Shown here piece after piece: positions 1 to 8,427 of a stretch of DNA of 24,295 nucleotides (position 1 is the stretch's first letter; each line of letters starts with the position of its first letter). A program made the translations under genes and the position numbers. The notes under the pieces are model-generated. The model was not told where the DNA came from, did not search any database, and worked only from the letters and a program-made list of their open reading frames with translations. Source of the stretch: a virus; IMG/VR virus record IMGVR_UViG_3300046010_002194, positions 1 through 24,295 of that record; one strand, given 5' to 3'.

Positions 1-80
1 GCCCGCTTCATCTCGTACGCCTCGATCTGCTCGGGCGTACTGGTATCGTCGATGGATTGTTCAGTCTTGGTTTCGTTCAT
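1..80 (-). CDS. Probable scaffold protein, N-terminus only (cut by window edge)
   Basis: An open frame starts with ATG at 80 and runs off the left edge after 26 codons. The visible peptide begins MNETKTEQSIDDTSTPEQ and is acidic and polar. Its ATG overlaps the portal stop codon as ATGA, so it is translationally coupled to the portal. In T7-type genomes the gene after the portal encodes the capsid assembly (scaffold) protein, which is typically acidic at its N-terminus. The assignment rests on position and composition only. Confidence 0.6.
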   Translation of the reverse strand, partial: MNETKTEQSIDDTSTPEQIEAYEMKR

Positions 81-1636
81 TCCATGGCTCCGGCAGCGGC
101 CTGCTCCTCAGCAATCCGTCCGGCGGACTGGATAGTCTGCTGATTCGCCTGCATCTCGGCCTGCTGCTGCATCATAGCCTGCTGTTCTTGAGCGAGTTGC
201 TCGGGGGTCTTCACCAGTCCGGCGACGTCCATGCCGAACGAGGTCGTGAATCGGATAAGCCAGTTGTCCCAGTTGACGGCCTGCATGGCGTTGGGGATCT
301 GCCCGACGACCTGAGCCCACTGGACCAGCTGGCTGTTCTGGACCTCACGGTTCAGGGCCTCAAGGCCGGTACGGACCTTCATGCTCAGGATGCCGCCGGG
401 ACCGGTCAGCTTCATGATCTCCTTGGGGATCAGCTTGTCCTTGGCCAGCAGGAACATCGTACGGCGGACAATGGGGATCTGGATGTCCCGGCTGATGCCG
501 GAGAAGATACCGCCCAGTGCCTGATCCAGTTCTTGGGCGATCTCACGGATCTGGGTGGCAGTCACCCGGTCCCCGGTGGGCTGGACAGCCGACTGCAGCA
601 GGAAAGTTCTTCCAAGATTCGCAGCCAGTTCCTGCCGGGCCATGACCACCGGACCCATGTCCGGCTGGCGGGCCAGCTGCACGGTGAAGATGTCGGTATT
701 CCGGGCGGCAACGAAGTCGCCGTTGACGCTGTCCACCAGGTCCGAGATCTCGGTGATCCCGGTGGGATCGACGCCGATGCGGAACTCCGAGGATGCGGCA
801 GCCATCTCGATGGTCGCCTTGGACAGGGCTTCCATCGACCGGATATCCCCGATGTGCTCCTCGACCAGAGCACGGCCATAGTCCTCACCGGCGATCCGGC
901 TCCACACCTGCGGGGTATACGGGCAGACCTCGTACTCACCCTCCTCGACGGTGACTCCCCGGAACTCCTTCTCGACCTCCCACTTCTCTTCCTCGGAGTC
1001 CCACTCGATCTCCGTGTAGCACGGCTCGAAGTTCGACACCGGTCCCTGAAGTAGGTAGCCGGAGTTGGTGGTCTGACCGGTCGTGGGATATCCGGTCCAG
1101 TTCTCGGGGATGGCCTTGGGGTCGATCCAGTCCCGGACGATGATCTTCTTGATCGAACCGTCTGGATACCGGACGACGACGTACTGGTCCACCCGGTATA
1201 CCCGGAACGTGTAGTCGTCTGACTGGTACCACAGGGCGTCGCCCAAGGTGATCAGGTGCTGCATCAGGACGTACAGTTCCTGACGAAGATTGGAGTTCTG
1301 CAGCTTCTCCATGATCTTCTTGTCCAGCCGGGCCAGCAGCTGCATCTGCTGGGTGACGTCGGCCCCCTGCGGGACCATGGCCATGTCGATCTCGTGCTGG
1401 AAGAACGGCATCTGGTTCAGCGGATAGATCGCCGAGACCATGCGGCTGGCCAGCGACATGATGCCACGGGCGGCGATGGACGAATACAGGTCGGGCAGGT
1501 CCATCGTCTCGGTCCACCCCGACTTGGGGTACAGGCCGGGGACAGTCAGCTTGGCCAGCTCCTCGCACCGGGTCAGCTTGGTGCTTCTTCGGGCGTCCAG
1601 TTCGGCAAACTCACCGGCGATTGATTCATTACTCAT
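77..1636 (-). CDS. Portal protein (head-tail connector, T7 gp8-like)
   Basis: This 519-residue protein matches the T7 connector family in length (T7 gp8 is 536 aa) and in character. The N-terminal segment has the family-typical stretch around residues 39-80 (GWTETMDLPDLYSSIAARG, then MSLASRMVSAIYPLNQMPFF). The C-terminus, from about residue 475, is a glutamine- and methionine-rich helical tail. The portal forms the dodecameric ring at one head vertex, through which DNA is packaged and to which the tail attaches. The start ATG overlaps the upstream stop as ATGA, and the stop overlaps the next start. The order exonuclease, small genes, portal, scaffold is the T7 order. Confidence 0.93.
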   Translation of the reverse strand: MSNESIAGEFAELDARRSTKLTRCEELAKLTVPGLYPKSGWTETMDLPDLYSSIAARGIMSLASRMVSAIYPLNQMPFFQHEIDMAMVPQGADVTQQMQLLARLDKKIMEKLQNSNLRQELYVLMQHLITLGDALWYQSDDYTFRVYRVDQYVVVRYPDGSIKKIIVRDWIDPKAIPENWTGYPTTGQTTNSGYLLQGPVSNFEPCYTEIEWDSEEEKWEVEKEFRGVTVEEGEYEVCPYTPQVWSRIAGEDYGRALVEEHIGDIRSMEALSKATIEMAAASSEFRIGVDPTGITEISDLVDSVNGDFVAARNTDIFTVQLARQPDMGPVVMARQELAANLGRTFLLQSAVQPTGDRVTATQIREIAQELDQALGGIFSGISRDIQIPIVRRTMFLLAKDKLIPKEIMKLTGPGGILSMKVRTGLEALNREVQNSQLVQWAQVVGQIPNAMQAVNWDNWLIRFTTSFGMDVAGLVKTPEQLAQEQQAMMQQQAEMQANQQTIQSAGRIAEEQAAAGAME

Positions 1637-2100
1637 ACCGGAAGTTCCTTTTGTTTATCGTTCCACGTTAGCCAGTCTTGAGCCCACTTTTTCCATGGAC
1701 TTACTTCAGTTCCAATGGAGTTCCAGCTTTGTCTAAATACACCAGCAGACGCAAATCTTTCGACACCAGACCGTCCCTGAGAAACAGCCTTATTTGCCTC
1801 GCTCATAAGACCCGGTTGCAACGCACCACGAATGTTTGGCATTTGTGGGGGAGCGAATCCGACGACCCGTTGCTGGCCCATACTCCATCGTTGGTATTCA
1901 GGGATGTACAATGGAGCATATGCAAACGACCCGACAACGGGCCTGCTCTGAAAGCCGGTCTCACGGCTCAGGCTGCGGACGGACGAACGCAGCCGATCCA
2001 TGGCCAGTGCCTGGATCGACTGAGTCATCATTCGATCACGTTCCTTGAGCTGCTCCTGAATCATCTGTTCGGTCGTGGCCGGAGCTGATAGACTAGCCAT
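1633..2100 (-). CDS. Unknown small protein between exonuclease and portal, probably virion-associated
   Basis: This 155-residue ORF has a strong Shine-Dalgarno (GGAGGGAG) about 5 nt before its ATG and ends in an ATGA overlap with the portal gene. The first 50 residues are predicted helical and charged. The middle is rich in Pro, Gln and Tyr (VVGSFAYAPLYIPEYQRW) and the C-terminus is tryptophan-rich (WKKWAQDWLTWNDK). T7 has genes 6.5, 6.7, 7 and 7.3 here, several of which encode minor virion or tail-assembly proteins. I see no sequence similarity to any of them, so a virion role is inferred from position alone. Confidence 0.85.
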   Translation of the reverse strand: MASLSAPATTEQMIQEQLKERDRMMTQSIQALAMDRLRSSVRSLSRETGFQSRPVVGSFAYAPLYIPEYQRWSMGQQRVVGFAPPQMPNIRGALQPGLMSEANKAVSQGRSGVERFASAGVFRQSWNSIGTEVSPWKKWAQDWLTWNDKQKELPV

Positions 2101-2272
2101 TGATCTCCCTCCGCTTCAGCATCTCAAGGTGCTCGACCACGGATATTTGGCCGCTGCGGTAGTCGAGGTACCGCAGCTCATGGTTCAACGTATTGACAAC
2201 CGGCTGGAACTGCTTCTTCAGGTAGTCGATCAGTTCCTGCGGAATGGTGATGTCCTTCAAATGATGCTCCAC
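2093..2272 (-). CDS. Small conserved-looking phage protein (59 aa, GTG start)
   Basis: This frame fills the gap between the exonuclease and the 155-aa gene. It uses a GTG start at 2272, giving a 16-nt overlap with the exonuclease end, and stops with TAG 8 nt inside the next gene. The product is charged and helical, with segments such as IPQELIDYLKKQF and LRYLDYRSGQISVVEHLEML. The latter pattern resembles small proteins found next to T7-type exonucleases. No Met codon precedes the conserved part and the ribosome site before the GTG is weak, so translation may depend on coupling to the exonuclease. Function is unknown; the T7 6.5 position is a loose analogue. Confidence 0.65.
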   Translation of the reverse strand: MEHHLKDITIPQELIDYLKKQFQPVVNTLNHELRYLDYRSGQISVVEHLEMLKRREING

Positions 2273-2946
2273 ATCTTGATGGTGTCGGTGTTCCGGTCGT
2301 ACTCAGCCGAGGTCAGGATTTTCACGAGCTGACCCATGATCTGGCATTCTGAGAAGGACAGATTTGCCGATTTGTAGGCGGCACAGACGGCCAGTGTCCG
2401 GTGGCTGTATGCGTAATCCTCGAGGATCTTGGCCGCCTTGACGGGGCCGATCTTGGGGATGCCCGGCACGTTGTCCGTCCGGTCGCCCGTAAGCCACTGC
2501 ATGTGGAACATCAGGTCGGCCTCGTCCTCCGAGATCCGGCGTTGCTCGCCCTTGTCGGGATTCCAGTGCAGGCCGGGGATCTGCAGGAGATCCTTATCGA
2601 CGGTCACGATTACATGGTCGCCGATCTCGCCACGGGTGGACACGATCCCGAGGACGTCATCGCCCTCGGTGTTCGGTATCCGCAGCCACGGGTATGCCTC
2701 AAGTTCCTTCATGCAGTCATTTAGGAACTCGGGCTTGGGTTTGTCCTTGCGGTTGGCTTTGTACTCGGGGTACAGGCCGTACCGGAACGACGGTCGGCTG
2801 GTCAGGGCCACGATGCACTCATCGCAGTCCGCACCCTGCTGCCACTGGGCAACCGTCTGGTGGAGGTTCTCGATGGCTTGCGAGCGATCCGTGGAGATCA
2901 CTGCGGCCCGGTATGCGATGATGTCACCGTCGAGTAGGGCGATCAT
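2257..2946 (-). CDS. 5'-3' exonuclease (T7 gp6-like, FEN family)
   Basis: The 229-residue protein carries the 5'-nuclease (FEN/PIN-like) signature: acidic metal ligands in LLDGDIIAYR (D6, D8), the arch-proximal EYKANRKDK (61-69), EGDDVLGI (94-101), TVDKDLLQIPG (115-125) and the H3TH DNA-binding motif GDRTDNVPGIPKIGPVKAA (154-172). In T7 such an enzyme removes RNA primers, degrades host DNA and takes part in recombination and concatemer processing. It is shorter than T7 gp6 (300 aa). The ATG overlaps the stop of the SGNH gene as ATGA. In T7 this gene lies close behind the DNA polymerase gene, whereas here a 5.5-kb adsorption module separates them. Confidence 0.92.
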   Translation of the reverse strand: MIALLDGDIIAYRAAVISTDRSQAIENLHQTVAQWQQGADCDECIVALTSRPSFRYGLYPEYKANRKDKPKPEFLNDCMKELEAYPWLRIPNTEGDDVLGIVSTRGEIGDHVIVTVDKDLLQIPGLHWNPDKGEQRRISEDEADLMFHMQWLTGDRTDNVPGIPKIGPVKAAKILEDYAYSHRTLAVCAAYKSANLSFSECQIMGQLVKILTSAEYDRNTDTIKMWSII

Positions 2947-4934
2947 GGGGCGGTTGAGATGGCAGTTGCCGTGCTATAGGTACCGGTACCTGCCGCGTTG
3001 ATCAGGGCGTAACTGACGTTGTACGAGGTGTTCGCGGTCAGGGTATTCACCGTCTTGGCGGTGGTTGGCCAAGGATACGAGATGGCGGTATCCAGTGTCA
3101 AGGTCGGGGTACCGGCAATGGTGGGGATCGCCCGCACCCGAACGGCGGTCGGCAACGATCCACCGAACGTGGCCGACGCGACATTGATGTTCACTGTGAT
3201 CTCGGTGGAGGTCACGCTGCTGGAGGTAGGAGCGGAAGGGGCCCCGGGCAGGGTGGCGGCGTCATTGAGACCGGCGTCCTCGCGGGTGAAATACGTCCGG
3301 TTGGGCGGAGATCCGGCCTTGCCGAGGTTGGTCCAGCACTGGTTCAACATTCCGATGGCGTTCGCCTCGCTGTCGGCATTGGCCAGCAGCCAGCTGCGAT
3401 CCTTCACGACCGCCGTGGACAGCACGTCGATGCGGTGCCACACTCCGAGACGGCCATCGGAGACGTCAATTTTCCGGGTCGAGGCCGGGGGCGTATAGGC
3501 GATGATGGCTTGGGCCAGCGGGGCCGACAGCTCATCGAACCCGGCCGAACTCAGGTGGTTTAGGTCAGTGTTCGAGGTAGCATACAGCGACTGGTCGAAC
3601 AGCCGGTTGTACGTGGTGGCATAGGTTCCTTTTAGTCCCAGCAGATTCACGAAGTCGCAGGGAAGCTGGTTGTACTTGTTGCCGGAATTGAGAGCAACGA
3701 CTTCCCGATACGGTGTCAGGCTGTTGGTGGCGACCGAATCGTCCGCATCGGTGGCGGTCATGGGGTGCGAAACCATGGCCATGAACGCCGGACTGTTGGT
3801 CGAGTCGCCAGTACGGTTGTACGCCAACGCCAGCCGGTTGATGATCGTGCGGATGTTCTCAAGGAACGCTTGGCTCGTGGGCTGCGGATTCTGGCCGGAA
3901 TCGTTGGTGCCGCACAGGATGAAGAACAGGATTCTTCCGGTGCCCCCTGCCGCCCGCTGGCGATTGATCAGCTCGGAAATGTAGGTTGTCAGTGCCTTAT
4001 CTGAGGTGTTGGTCAAGATGGTGGCAAGCTGGCCAGAAGTGCGGCCTCCCATGTACATCAGGTTGTTGACCGCGATTCCCTTGATCTTGCGGTAAACAGA
4101 ATGGAACAGGAATCCGACATTGCCGGACACGGCGCGTGCGGCCGTACTCAGTCCAAAGCAACTGCATCGAATGGCCGCGGAATCACCGGTCGAAGTCTTG
4201 TCAAGCTCGCTGACTGACCACTTCCAAGTGCTGCCATCATTAGTGGCGACGTCTTTGGCGGTCGCAAGGTCGGTAGAACCGGCACGGATGTTCATGGTCA
4301 TGGTGCCGCCACCAAGACCACGACTGTGGATCACGCGATATGAAAATGCTTGGCCGACGAACGGATGATTTGAATCCAGACCAAAGCCGCCATGAACGTG
4401 GGAGTAATACACGGGGTTGGTCGATCCCGTGCTTTCACTGAACCCGAATCCCCAGAACATGTTGTTGCTCAGGAAATCAGAACCATCCTGATTGTCGCCT
4501 GAACAGGCGCCGATGTTAAATGATTCCCGCAACTTGGCACAATTGGCGTCGGTGTTGCCGCGAAGGAAACCATCGTACAACCCACCATACGTGGTCAGAC
4601 TGGTCTGGGAAACGCTGTACGCAACACCCGGATTCGTGCCTTCGGTGCTGGCTCGGACGGGAGCCCAGTCCCACCCGGTACGGTACCCAATCGATCCAGC
4701 ATTGCCAGAACCCGTAAACCCGACAAACGGAGCCAGGGTGGTGGCATACAGGCTGATTCCCTCGGTCTCGACCAATGCCTTGGCAAGTCCCTCATGCCAG
4801 CCATATGCACCAAAGCCAACATTGCTGTCACCGATCACTACGATATCGAGTGAATCAACGCCGTTCTTTGCGTCTTTTAGGTATTGGCTGGCATTTCCTT
4901 GGCCGTAGATGGCACGGGTGGCGTCAAAGCTCAT
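2943..4934 (-). CDS. SGNH/GDSL hydrolase tail protein with C-terminal fibronectin III-like domain
   Basis: This 663-residue protein has the three catalytic blocks of SGNH hydrolases. Block I is VVIGDSN, with the likely nucleophile Ser37. Block III is CGTND at 341-345. Block V is DLNH at 457-460, supplying the Asp-His pair. Esterases of this class can remove acyl groups from surface polysaccharides, so deacetylation of capsule or O-antigen during adsorption is a reasonable inference. From about residue 565 a beta-rich segment (APSAPTSSSVTSTEITV to the end) looks like one fibronectin type III repeat. It lies in the tail module, starts with a TGATG overlap and ends in an ATGA overlap with the exonuclease. 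A virion location is inferred from context. Confidence 0.87.
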   Translation of the reverse strand: MSFDATRAIYGQGNASQYLKDAKNGVDSLDIVVIGDSNVGFGAYGWHEGLAKALVETEGISLYATTLAPFVGFTGSGNAGSIGYRTGWDWAPVRASTEGTNPGVAYSVSQTSLTTYGGLYDGFLRGNTDANCAKLRESFNIGACSGDNQDGSDFLSNNMFWGFGFSESTGSTNPVYYSHVHGGFGLDSNHPFVGQAFSYRVIHSRGLGGGTMTMNIRAGSTDLATAKDVATNDGSTWKWSVSELDKTSTGDSAAIRCSCFGLSTAARAVSGNVGFLFHSVYRKIKGIAVNNLMYMGGRTSGQLATILTNTSDKALTTYISELINRQRAAGGTGRILFFILCGTNDSGQNPQPTSQAFLENIRTIINRLALAYNRTGDSTNSPAFMAMVSHPMTATDADDSVATNSLTPYREVVALNSGNKYNQLPCDFVNLLGLKGTYATTYNRLFDQSLYATSNTDLNHLSSAGFDELSAPLAQAIIAYTPPASTRKIDVSDGRLGVWHRIDVLSTAVVKDRSWLLANADSEANAIGMLNQCWTNLGKAGSPPNRTYFTREDAGLNDAATLPGAPSAPTSSSVTSTEITVNINVASATFGGSLPTAVRVRAIPTIAGTPTLTLDTAISYPWPTTAKTVNTLTANTSYNVSYALINAAGTGTYSTATAISTAP

Positions 4935-5257
4935 CAGTTACCCTTCTTGGTTGCGTTCTGCGAGATGGCCTTGGCCCAAGCGGCGGCTGCGTTGCCGCCC
5001 CAAAGGTCCCAAGCCTGACGGCCCTTGCCGTAACTGTCCCATGTCGAGCCCTTCTTGTCAACCGCATGGCGGGCAAAGAACGAAGCCATCCGCTTGACGG
5101 TATTCAGCGGCAGGCTCTTCCCGGCGGCGATGTCCCGGGCACGGGCCAACCCCACGGCGGTTCCTCCCCGGTTGCTGGGGGACGCCTCGGCCCGCTTCTT
5201 CAGGGCACGCTTGGCGGCGGCCACGGCACCGGCGGGGGGCTTGAAACTATCAGCCAT
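4934..5257 (-). CDS. Small conserved phage protein with TVKRM...FARH and AWDLWGG motifs
   Basis: The 107-residue protein has a lysine- and alanine-rich start followed by GGTAVGLARARDIAAGKSL, LNTVKRMASFFARHAVDKKG and GRQAWDLWGGNAAAAWA. This succession (GGTxVGxARARDL, then SLxTVxRMxSYFARH, then AWxLWGGDAGxxW) recurs in many phage proteins of unknown mechanism, sometimes as a domain in head-gene clusters. I recognise the family pattern but not a biochemical role. The start overlaps the preceding gene by 8 nt, with AAAGGA about 11 nt before the ATG. The stop overlaps the SGNH start as TGATG. Confidence 0.85.
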   Translation of the reverse strand: MADSFKPPAGAVAAAKRALKKRAEASPSNRGGTAVGLARARDIAAGKSLPLNTVKRMASFFARHAVDKKGSTWDSYGKGRQAWDLWGGNAAAAWAKAISQNATKKGN

Positions 5258-5717
5258 TGAGGATCGCTTCCTTTCGGGCGTTAGTGATGATTCCGATGCT
5301 GACCAGATAGTCCATGCCAGCGACCGTCCGTGGATCGTCGGACACGATCTCCTGAGCGAACGAGGCGGATCGGTAGAACGTGCGGACGCCGGGGTCGGTC
5401 AGCCTGCGGGATTCGATGTCCTCAAGCTCGCTCGGGGTGAACCGCTCAAGGAACTCAAGGGGAGTCCAAGTCTTGCGGAGCTCGTCTACGGTCTTGGGCC
5501 GGACGGACCACGCTTGCCGGACACGGGCAGTCTCGACGACGTAGAACGAATCCACGGCCTGGATCGTGGGGTCATAGATCGGATTAGGGTCGTTGACTAC
5601 GGGGCGGTATGACTGGGCCTTGGGGTTCCCGCTGGCAACCCATTGGGAGTACAGGTCGGGACGGATGTCCACGATCTGGTTGACGGTTCCGTTGATGACG
5701 TATGCGTATTCAGTCAT
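5250..5717 (-). CDS. Unknown tail-module protein (155 aa)
   Basis: The N-terminal 60 residues (MTEYAYVINGTVNQIVDIRP...) look like the short beta-rich segment common in proteins encoded next to phage fibres. The C-terminal half contains WTPLEFLERFTPSELEDIE and a conserved-looking end, DPRTVAGMDYLVSIGIITNARK. That C-terminal pattern occurs in many small phage proteins of unknown role near tail genes. A fibre-assembly or virion accessory function is inferred from position. The ATG has AAGGA 8 nt upstream and directly follows the LamG gene stop. Confidence 0.82.
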   Translation of the reverse strand: MTEYAYVINGTVNQIVDIRPDLYSQWVASGNPKAQSYRPVVNDPNPIYDPTIQAVDSFYVVETARVRQAWSVRPKTVDELRKTWTPLEFLERFTPSELEDIESRRLTDPGVRTFYRSASFAQEIVSDDPRTVAGMDYLVSIGIITNARKEAILNG

Positions 5718-6358
5718 TAGGCGATCCTTCGGGTGTGGTCGGCGACGGTCGGGGTGCTATTGACGTTGATGGTACGGGTAGCCATGAGATCATAGACCTC
5801 ACGGACAAGCGGGATGTACAGGACAAGATTTCCGGGACGCACCAACGACGGGCGAACGCCTCGGCTAAGGGAGTAGATCTCGTCGTCATTCAGGTCAGTA
5901 TCCCAGATCGCACATTCGGCAATGCGTCCTTCCATGTGAAGCGCATATGTTCCGTTTCGCCGCCTCGCACCGATCAGGGTTCTATTTATGAACCCACCAA
6001 ACGAGGAGAGCGTGGTTGTGTTGGTTGCCTTTGAGCCTCCATCTATAAACGCAGCTCTATTAGACAAATCCGTAAACACACCTGCGGCGTGGTGCCACGT
6101 TCCAGTGCTCGGTGCAGTTGCAGTGGTGGCAGTTGCCACAACTCCGCCGACTTCGCCGGACGCATATACACCACTTGAAGATGCTCCGATGACTTGAAAC
6201 TGGTTTCCTCCGCTTGAAGAACCGAATCCAAGCAATGTTCGGTTTGCGGTAAATGAGTCTGCATTGAACCAACAGGCCATGGTCAGCGGAAATGCCGTAA
6301 GGATTGCATTGTTGATTTCGTACCGCTGGCTCAGGCTTGAGTCAAAGTCAATAGACAT
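5717..6358 (-). CDS. LamG/concanavalin A-like lectin protein, candidate receptor binder
   Basis: The 213-residue protein has the hallmarks of a LamG-type jelly-roll. These are an early FPLTMACWFNAD strand, the central GTWHHAAGVFTD motif (the GxWxHxAxVfd signature), AAFIDGG and the late strand pattern RTLIGARRRNG followed by GRIAECAIWDTDLNDDEI. The end of the domain is followed by SLSRGVRPSLVRPGNLVLYIPL. Such domains bind glycans and are frequent in phage fibres and their accessory proteins. Lying between the fibre and the SGNH hydrolase, it probably contributes to recognition of a surface polysaccharide. AGGAG precedes the start by 9 nt and the gene directly abuts the fibre stop. Confidence 0.85.
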   Translation of the reverse strand: MSIDFDSSLSQRYEINNAILTAFPLTMACWFNADSFTANRTLLGFGSSSGGNQFQVIGASSSGVYASGEVGGVVATATTATAPSTGTWHHAAGVFTDLSNRAAFIDGGSKATNTTTLSSFGGFINRTLIGARRRNGTYALHMEGRIAECAIWDTDLNDDEIYSLSRGVRPSLVRPGNLVLYIPLVREVYDLMATRTINVNSTPTVADHTRRIA

Positions 6359-8199
6359 TACGCAGCACTCCTGACCTCGACGGCGATGACTTGGGCGTCG
6401 CCGGACATGGTGTCATTGGTGGTGTCGCTGGCCTCGCGGTAGACCTTGAGCCGGTAGGCGTCGCCCGCCACGGTCGAGTCAATCGTGGTGATCGTGATCT
6501 CGGTGACGGTCGGGATGCCGCTTGTCCCGTTGGCGGTGCCGTTCAGTTCGGCGACCGTGTCGAACGAGTCGCTGTCCAGGTCGGTGTTCATCCGCTCGAA
6601 CGCGACCCCCCACCGAACGTCACCGCTCGTGGCGGTGTCGGCCATCCAGTGGATGCGGACCTTCAGGCCGGACCCGAGGCTCGCGGCCTCGGGCATGATG
6701 CCGACGAACGTGGTGCTCTCGTCGGTTGTGCCGCCGTCAAACTCCAGAACGGCGATGTTGTTCCGGGTGTCGAGCGTGGCGAAGTTCGTGGCCGGTGGCT
6801 GAGCCTGCAGCGGCGTGAACACCGCATAGGTCTTGGTACCACCACCCGTACCACCAGGAGCGGCAGCCCACTTCAGGCCCGTCGCCGTCGAGGAATCGAC
6901 GGTGAGAACGTGGTCGTTGGTACCGCCGACCTGCAACCGGATGTTGTCGGTACCGTCGTAGACGATGATGTCGCCCTTGGTCGTGGTCGGTGCCAAGGCG
7001 TCGAATGCGGCGGTGGCGGCTGTCTGTCCGGTTCCGCCCTTGTTGATCGGGACGGTGGACTCCGTAGCGACAGTGCCAAGACCAAGACTAGTACGGGCAT
7101 CACTCGGCGACTCGTTCTTCCACAGGCTGGTTGCGTTGTCATAGACGAGGAAGTGGTTGTCGGCAACGCCGCTAATCAGGACATCGTGAAGTTCGTTGAG
7201 TTCCGAGTAGTTGATGACCTTGACGTAGACCCGACCGGCAGAGCCGTTACTGGCTGCGACCACCCATCCCAAGAAGACCCCGTGGGCTGGCTGGGTGGGT
7301 CGGGTTGTCGTGAATGCACCGGTCGTCTCGCTGAGCCACAGGGCCGCACCGTCGGTGAACGATGCGGTTGGGACGTTGGACAGTCCGGTCAACTCGCCTT
7401 CGACCATCATGTATCCGGTGGTCGAGTTGGTAATCGTGGTGGCGGCGATGCCGATGGTTCCGCTCGAAGTGGCCTCGACGGAGGCGTCGGCAAGTTCGAC
7501 CTGAAGATGCGTGCCGCTCGATCCGGTGATTCGGATAACATCGCCCTTGCTGATCGTACCGGCAGACGCCTTGCGGACGGCGTGCATGATGGCCTCGTTC
7601 ACGTTGGACGAGTACGTTCCGGTCGTGACCGTAACGCCCGCAAGCGAGCCGCCGGTGATGGTCACGCTGCTGGCCGCCTGCGTGGCGATGGTGCCGAGAC
7701 CCAAGGTGGTCCGCTGGGCGGCGGCGTCGGCATCGTCCAGCAGGGCACGACCGGCCGAGGTGCAGGTGATCTCCTCGACATCGCCGGAACCGGCGGTGGC
7801 ACGGCCAAGCAGCTTGTCGGTGGCGATGTTCTGCATCTTGGCGAACGTCACCGCGTCGTTGGCGATGGTCGTCGCGTTTCCGTTGGCCGAGGCGGTCACG
7901 TCGCCGGTCAGGGCGGCACGCTCGAACGCAACCTGGCCGCCGGTGGCCCAGTTGGCAGTGACCGATGTCGAGTCGGTGACGACACGCTCGGCGGTAAGGG
8001 TGCCGTTGGCGGTCTTCACCAGATAGTCGGCGTTGGTCGGGGCACCGCCACCGCCGCCGCCAGTGATCAGTACGCCACCGGCAGTCGATCCGTCACCGAT
8101 ATACAGTTCATCGGTATCGGTGATCCACAGCGGTTCACCTGCCAACGGTGTGACGCTGGTGCGGTCTGCGTCCTCTCCCCGGCGGAACTGTAGGGCCAT
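6358..8199 (-). CDS. Tail fibre protein with Mtd-like N-terminal domain
   Basis: This 613-residue protein begins MALQFRRGEDADRTSVTP followed by GEPLWITDTDELYIGDGSTAGG. That is the short virion-attachment domain seen at the N-terminus of the Bordetella phage Mtd protein and many fibres. A polyglycine hinge follows (about residues 50-55). The body is low-complexity and Thr/Ala/Gly rich, with recurring fibre-type units such as RTTLGLGTIATQAAS, RTSLGLGTVATEST and INKGGTGQTAATAAFDAL. The C-terminal 150 residues are less repetitive and may form the receptor-binding head. A trimeric fibre is inferred from the family. The start follows GGGAG by about 10 nt and overlaps the preceding stop as TAATG. 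Confidence 0.9.
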   Translation of the reverse strand: MALQFRRGEDADRTSVTPLAGEPLWITDTDELYIGDGSTAGGVLITGGGGGGAPTNADYLVKTANGTLTAERVVTDSTSVTANWATGGQVAFERAALTGDVTASANGNATTIANDAVTFAKMQNIATDKLLGRATAGSGDVEEITCTSAGRALLDDADAAAQRTTLGLGTIATQAASSVTITGGSLAGVTVTTGTYSSNVNEAIMHAVRKASAGTISKGDVIRITGSSGTHLQVELADASVEATSSGTIGIAATTITNSTTGYMMVEGELTGLSNVPTASFTDGAALWLSETTGAFTTTRPTQPAHGVFLGWVVAASNGSAGRVYVKVINYSELNELHDVLISGVADNHFLVYDNATSLWKNESPSDARTSLGLGTVATESTVPINKGGTGQTAATAAFDALAPTTTKGDIIVYDGTDNIRLQVGGTNDHVLTVDSSTATGLKWAAAPGGTGGGTKTYAVFTPLQAQPPATNFATLDTRNNIAVLEFDGGTTDESTTFVGIMPEAASLGSGLKVRIHWMADTATSGDVRWGVAFERMNTDLDSDSFDTVAELNGTANGTSGIPTVTEITITTIDSTVAGDAYRLKVYREASDTTNDTMSGDAQVIAVEVRSAA

Positions 8200-8426
8200 T
8201 AGGTAAACACTCCCATGTCGATGAACAGGTTACTGGGATCTTCGACGGTGCCGAAGTCCATGGTGAAGTACGGGTTGGGGTCGTCAATCGTGCCGAACCA
8301 CAGGCCCAGTCCGATGACGGGGAACTGTCCGCCCAACCGACCGGCGAGGAAACCACGGGTCACGTTCAGCGGCAGTTCCCGGCGGATCAGGGCGATGATG
8401 GCATCCTGCTCGATTCGCGTGAACAT
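8199..8426 (-). CDS. Unknown small protein preceding the tail fibre (75 aa)
   Basis: The ORF begins 1 nt after the dNMP kinase stop, behind a good Shine-Dalgarno (GGGGAGG, 7 nt before ATG), and ends as TAATG with the fibre start. The N-terminal third is helical and charged (TRIEQDAIIALIRRELP). The rest is rich in Phe, Gly and Asp with two similar segments, LWFGTIDDPNPYFTMDFG and GTVEDPSNLFIDMG. These suggest a short beta repeat of the form FGT[IV][DE]DP. I do not recognise the family. Position suggests a virion or fibre accessory protein. Confidence 0.8.
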   Translation of the reverse strand: MFTRIEQDAIIALIRRELPLNVTRGFLAGRLGGQFPVIGLGLWFGTIDDPNPYFTMDFGTVEDPSNLFIDMGVFT

Positions 8427-8427
8427 T

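Noticed and set aside
6391-8193. A 600-codon open frame on the plus strand
   Set aside because: It is exactly antisense to the tail fibre. The minus-strand product has recognisable fibre domains and a ribosome site, while the plus-strand product is Gly/Val/Asp low-complexity with no family pattern. Long antisense frames are common in GC-rich DNA.
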